This document shows positions 60,101 to 64,000 of a stretch of DNA of 64,000 bases, piece by piece. The stretch is from Penium margaritaceum (lineage: Eukaryota; Streptophyta; Zygnematophyceae; Desmidiales; Peniaceae), in contig SZWC01002444.1 of the NCBI GenBank assembly GCA_023375785.1, forward strand, positions 135,223-199,222. Reading direction: 5' to 3'. The translations under genes and the position numbers were made by a program. The first letter of the stretch is position 1. Each line of letters opens with the position of its first letter. Under the pieces are notes generated by a model that was not told the origin of the DNA, searched no databases, and saw only the letters and a program-made list of their open reading frames with translations.

Positions 60101-61390
60101 TTTCTTTGGTCAAAGGCAGTACTTATGCCTACGTTGGCCGGTCATTGTGCATGGTAGCCACACCGTGCTACTACTTACTGAAGGTTGGTGTACTTGCTAG
60201 TTGAAAACTAATATTCCAAAACCATTGTTTCCCCCTCTGACCATTTGTCACTCGTGTTATGGGTTGTGAACGTTGACCACCCATATTGAAATTCTTTGGT
60301 CATGGTCTTTGACATATGCCTTGTTTGGTTGTTCAGTGTGTATAGTAGCCACACCGTGCCAATACTTATTGAAGTTCTCTGTCCTTTCTAGTCGATACAT
60401 AGGATTCCCAAACCATTGTCTCTCCCTCTGACCATTTGTGACTTTTGTTATGAGTTGTCAATGTTGACCATACATAGTGGACTTCTTTGGTCATAGTCAG
60501 TGACGTATGCATCCTTTGGTTGGTCACTGTGCACGCTAGCCACACTGTGCCACTACTTGTTGAAGGTCTTTGTACTTTCTAGTTGATAACTAGTGTTCTC
60601 AACCAATTGTTTCCCCCCCTGACCATTTGTGACTCGTTTGATGCGTTTTTAATGTTGACCACACACTGTGAAATTCTTTTGGTCATGGTTAGTGGCATAT
60701 GCCTACTTTGGTTTGTCACTGTACATGGTTGCCACGCCGTGTCACTATGTATTGAAGGTCTTTGTGCTTTCTAGTTGATAGCTAGTGTTCCCAAACCATT
60801 GTTACCCCCTCTGAGTATCTGTGACTCTTGTTGTGAGTTGTCAACGTTGACCACATGAAGTGGAATTCTTTGGTCATTGTCAGTGACATATGCATACTTT
60901 GGTTGGTCACTGTGCATGGTAGCCACACTGTGCCACTACATATTGAAGGTCTTTGTAATTTCTAGTCGATAACTAGTATTCACAAACCATTGTTTCCCCC
61001 CTCTGACCATTTGTGACTCGTGTTATGAGTTTTCAAAGTTTACCACACATAGTGAAATTCTTTCGTCTTGGTCAGTGACATATGCCTACTTTGGTTGGTC
61101 ATTGTACATGGTAGCCACACCGTGCCACTACTTATTGAAGGTCCTTGTGCTTGCTAATTGATACCTGGTGTTCCAAAACCATCATTTCCTCTTCTGACCA
61201 TTTGTGACTCGTATTATGAGCTGTCAACGACGACCACACACAGTGGATTTCTTTGGTCAAAGGCATTACATATGCCTACTTTGGCCAGTCATTGTGCATG
61301 GTAGCAAAACCGTGCTACTACTTACTGAAGGTCGTACTTGCTAGTTGAAAACAAATATTCCGAAACCATTGTTTCCCCCTCTGACCATTT

Positions 61391-63064
61391 TACATATTTG
61401 TCATTTTACATATTTGACATTTTACATCTCTGTCATTTTACATATTTGTCATTTTACATATTTGTCATTTTACACATTTTTTATTTTACATATTTGTCTT
61501 TTTACATATTTGTCATTTTACATATTTGTCACTTTACGTATTTGTAATATTACATATTTGTCATATTACACATTTTTCATTTTACATATTTGTCATTTTA
61601 CATATTTGTCATTTTACATATTTGTCATATTACATATTCGTCATTTTACATATTTGTCATTTTACAAATTTGTAATTTTACACATTTGTCATTTTACACA
61701 TTTGTCATTTTACTTATTTGTCATTTTAGATATTTGTCATATTACATATGTTTCATGTTACATATTTTAAATTTTACATATTTTTCATTTTATATATTCG
61801 TTATTTTACATATTTTCCATTTTATATACTTGCTATTTAACATATTTATCATTCTACATATTTGGAATTTTAAATATTTGTCATTTTACACATTTTTGCA
61901 TTTTACACATTTGTCATTTTACTTATTTGTCATTTTACATATTTTTCATAATGCATAGATGTCATTTTACATATTTGTCATTTTACATATTTGTCATTTT
62001 ACATATTTGTCGTTTTACATATTTGTCATTTTACATATTTGTCATTTTACATATTTGGCATTTTACATATTTTTCAATTTCTATATTTGTCATTTTACAT
62101 ATTTGTAATTTTACAAATTTGTGATTTTACATATTTGTCATTTTACTTGTTTGTCATTTTACATATTTGTCATTTTACATATTTTTCATTTTACATATTT
62201 GTCATATTACATATTTGTTATTTTACATATTTGTCATTTTTTCATATTTGTCATTTTACAAATTTGTCATTTTACATATATGTCATTTTACATATTTTTC
62301 ATCTTACATATTTTTCATTTAACATATTTGTCATTTTACATATTTGTAATCTTACATATTTGTCATTTTACATATTTGTAATTTTACACATTTGTCATTT
62401 TACATATCTATCATTTTACATATTTGTCATTTTACATAATTGTCATTTTACATATTTGTCATTTTATCTCTTTGTCATTATACATATTTGAAATTTTACA
62501 TATATATCATTTTACATATTCGGCATTTAACATATTTGTCATTTTACATATTTGTCATTTTACATATTTTTCATTGTACATATTTTCATTTTACATATTT
62601 GTCATTTTACATATTTGTCTTTTGATATATTTGGCATTTTACATATCTTTCATTTTACATATTTGTTATTTTACATATTTTTCATTTAACATATTTGTCA
62701 TTTAACATATTTGTCATTTTACATATTTGTCATTTTACAAATTTGTCATTTTACATCTTTGTTGTTTTACATATTTAGCATTTTATCATATTTTTGATTT
62801 GACATAATTGTCATTTTACATTTTTGGCATTTTACATATTTGTCATTTTACATATTTGTCTTTGTACATATTTGTCATTTTACATATTTGACATTTTACA
62901 TATATGTCATTTTACATGTTTTTCATTCTACATATTAGTCGTTTTACATACTTTTCATTTTACATATTTGTCATTTTACATATTTGTCATTTTACATATG
63001 TGTCATTTTACATATTTATCATTTTACATGTTTGTCATATTACATATTTGTCATTTTACACATT
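61391..63064 (+). repeat. 16-bp AT-rich minisatellite, about 100 copies
   Basis: The consensus unit is TACATATTTGTCATTT. It is repeated with scattered substitutions and occasional one-base indels over about 1.67 kb. It abuts the 191-bp satellite directly at CTGACCATTT, within a B-type monomer, and ends at CACATTGCTGAG. Because 16 is not a multiple of 3 and the unit has no stop in this direction, all three plus frames are long and open. They read as a Phe/Tyr/Ile/His-rich repeat and are not genes. Confidence 0.96.
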
Positions 63065-63127
63065 GCTGAGAAATTTGAATGTAGACATGTTAAGATCAAG
63101 AAGTAGAATGCGGAACATGAGAATGGG

Positions 63128-63376
63128 CTACATAAGGAGGATGCATTGGTCCACTAAACGCGCAAATGCCATCACAACGGGCAGACGATCGAACGTAGCT
63201 ACCCAACGGCTTGTAGCCGTTGGCTTGCATTGTCTGAACTCTGGGGCAAATGTCCTATCGAGGGCAAACTCATTATACGCCCTACCTATTTCAGTCACGA
63301 CAGCGAGTATGGAATCTAACTTCTTTAACACGACGATGTTAGTCGAGGTGAGACGTGTGGTATCACTGGAAGACAT
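63128..63376 (-). pseudogene. Possible hAT-type transposase fragment (weak)
   Basis: The 82-codon frame contains a helical segment (KLDSILAVVTEIGRAYNEF) followed by CKPTATSRWVATFDRL and VVMAFARLV. The order resembles the hAT pattern in which a helix precedes a 'TRWxSTYDML' motif and then a helical 'E..LELR' stretch. The fragment is short, has no DDE residues or BED finger, and stops after DQCILLM. It could equally be a chance frame. Profile comparison with hAT families would settle it. Confidence 0.28.
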
Positions 63377-63848
63377 GGCCGAACAGAAAACAGCTGACAG
63401 ACTACTAAAAGGTGCCTAGTTCAACACCGCACCGTGAGCAAGCACCATGGACTACGGAGGCCAACATCATGGCCTAGGCCAGGTGGAAAGTGTTCACTAA
63501 TTATCTGCCATGGTGCTCTACCTCGCCGACATTGTCAATGGCATGGTCTTCAGTAAGGAATGGCTGTGGACCAGCCCCAAGTTGACTCGTGTTGTTGGTG
63601 TCGGGCATGGAAAGGGGGAAGACGGGTTGAAGAGCAAAGTCTAGCCCACACCCATCGCGAACAAGGCCGGGTGGAGCTGGAGGAGAGAAGGGAGGAAAGG
63701 AATGGTGCGTGCAGCAGCACAAGGGGAAGGGTACCAGCGAGGTTGCGGTTCCCGCACACGAGGTGGCAGAGAGGGAGATCCTTCCTCAACATCTGTACAA
63801 CCGCCTGTAAGCCATGGAGATGGATGGACACAAGTACGAGTAAACCAG

Positions 63849-63884
63849 GCCACGTGCCATGTGTGGACGCACATGGCACGTGGC
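63849..63884. repeat. Perfect 15-bp hairpin containing CACGTG
   Basis: GCCACGTGCCATGTG and CACATGGCACGTGGC are exact inverted arms with the 6-base loop TGGACG. Each arm contains CACGTG, the G-box core. It could be a miniature fold-back, a transposon end or a regulatory element. Confidence 0.9.
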
Positions 63885-63899
63885 AAACAGGGCAAAGCA

Positions 63900-64000
63900 A
63901 AAGAGAGGCAAGGAGGAGGCGAAGGAGGAGGAGGAGGAGGAGGAGGGGGAGGAAGAGGAGGAGGGGAAGACGGAGAAGGGGGAGGAGTGGAGGCAGGAAG
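63900..64000 (+). repeat. GA-rich simple repeat (GGA/GAG)
   Basis: This is an almost pure purine strand made of GAG and GGA triplets, running to the window edge. Frames on the complementary strand through it read as Ser/Pro/Leu-rich artefacts. Confidence 0.92.

Larger units (their letters stand above)
48575..61390 (+). repeat. Satellite block 5
   Basis: This is the last satellite block. D monomers near 49135, 50282, 51424, 51999, 53336, 54484, 55635, 56782, 58293, 58864, 59438 and 60584 show mostly six-monomer spacing. There are two consecutive three-monomer units (571 and 574 bp), formed by E-to-B and F/C junctions near 58657 and 59300, and one seven-monomer interval. Ns at 51790 and 57168 break the order. 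Monomers near the right end (after about 58650) carry more private substitutions than those in the middle. The block ends 35-40 bp into a B monomer. No gene is visible. Confidence 0.96.
63065..64000. other. Non-satellite flank; no confident gene
   Basis: Base composition changes here to mixed, ordinary-complexity DNA and later to purine-rich DNA. I see a weak transposase-like fragment (63128-63376), a 9-bp hairpin at about 63202-63222 (CCAACGGCT, TGT, AGCCGTTGG), a 15-bp hairpin (63849-63884) and a terminal GA-rich tract. Between about 63420 and 63840 I find nothing I can name. The minus-strand frame of 116 codons at 63550-63900 has no recognisable domain and ends in the hairpin. Confidence 0.7.

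Noticed and set aside
1-61390. Regularly spaced direct repeats as a CRISPR array
   Set aside because: The whole 191-bp period is repeated; there are no short repeats with unique spacers, no cas genes and no leader. Period and context are those of a eukaryotic satellite.
61391-63064. Telomeric or subtelomeric repeat
   Set aside because: The 16-bp unit TACATATTTGTCATTT is not a TTTAGGG-type telomere repeat or a known variant, and no such repeat occurs at its edges.
63550-63900. 116-codon minus-strand frame near the right end
   Set aside because: It has no recognisable domain, passes through the 15-bp hairpin, and competes with two other frames of similar length over the same bases.
1-64000. 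tRNA or rRNA genes
   Set aside because: I found no cloverleaf-like sequence with A and B boxes, and no conserved rRNA segment. The only tRNA-related sequences are the primer-binding sites of the LTR elements.

Overview
This window looks like repeat-dominated nuclear DNA from a green plant or streptophyte alga. No gene in it looks intact or functional as a host gene. The plant assignment rests mainly on three LTR retrotransposons whose primer-binding sites read TGGTATCAGAGC or one-base variants, the form complementary to plant initiator methionine tRNA. It fits the satellite, Ty1/copia-like and minisatellite content. The species cannot be named from the sequence.

The backbone is one satellite array covering about 51 kb in five blocks (1-11929, 15813-22214, 26283-37489, 40401-47820, 48575-61390), all on the same strand. 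The basic monomer is about 191 bp. Six diverged monomer types, here called A to F, repeat in fixed order to give a higher-order repeat of about 1146 bp. Copies of one type in different units are much closer to each other than the six types are to one another. Unit-size variants (3, 4, 5, 7 and 9 monomers), in-register hybrid monomers and identical tandem monomer duplications record unequal exchange. Three single N characters mark assembly joins.

Four mobile elements interrupt the array. Element 1 (11935-15807, plus strand) is a complete 3.9-kb non-autonomous LTR element with 5-bp target duplications and no recognisable polymerase. Element 2 (22220-26277, minus strand) is a complete 4.1-kb copia-like element. 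Its single long frame joins Gag to a degenerate integrase core, lacks reverse transcriptase, and has an early in-frame stop. Element 3 (37490-40400, minus strand) keeps one LTR, a long leader and a truncated gag-like frame; its other end was lost together with flanking satellite. Elements 2 and 3 share a repeated GC-rich leader box. A 734-bp DNA transposon (47831-48564) has perfect 13-bp terminal inverted repeats and a 10-bp target duplication.

The array ends inside a B-type monomer at about 61390. There it passes directly into a 16-bp AT-rich minisatellite of about 100 copies (61391-63064). The last 936 bp are non-satellite sequence with a weak hAT-transposase-like fragment, a perfect 15-bp hairpin and a GA-rich tract. 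Most open frames in the window arise because the repeats happen to lack stop codons; they are not genes.
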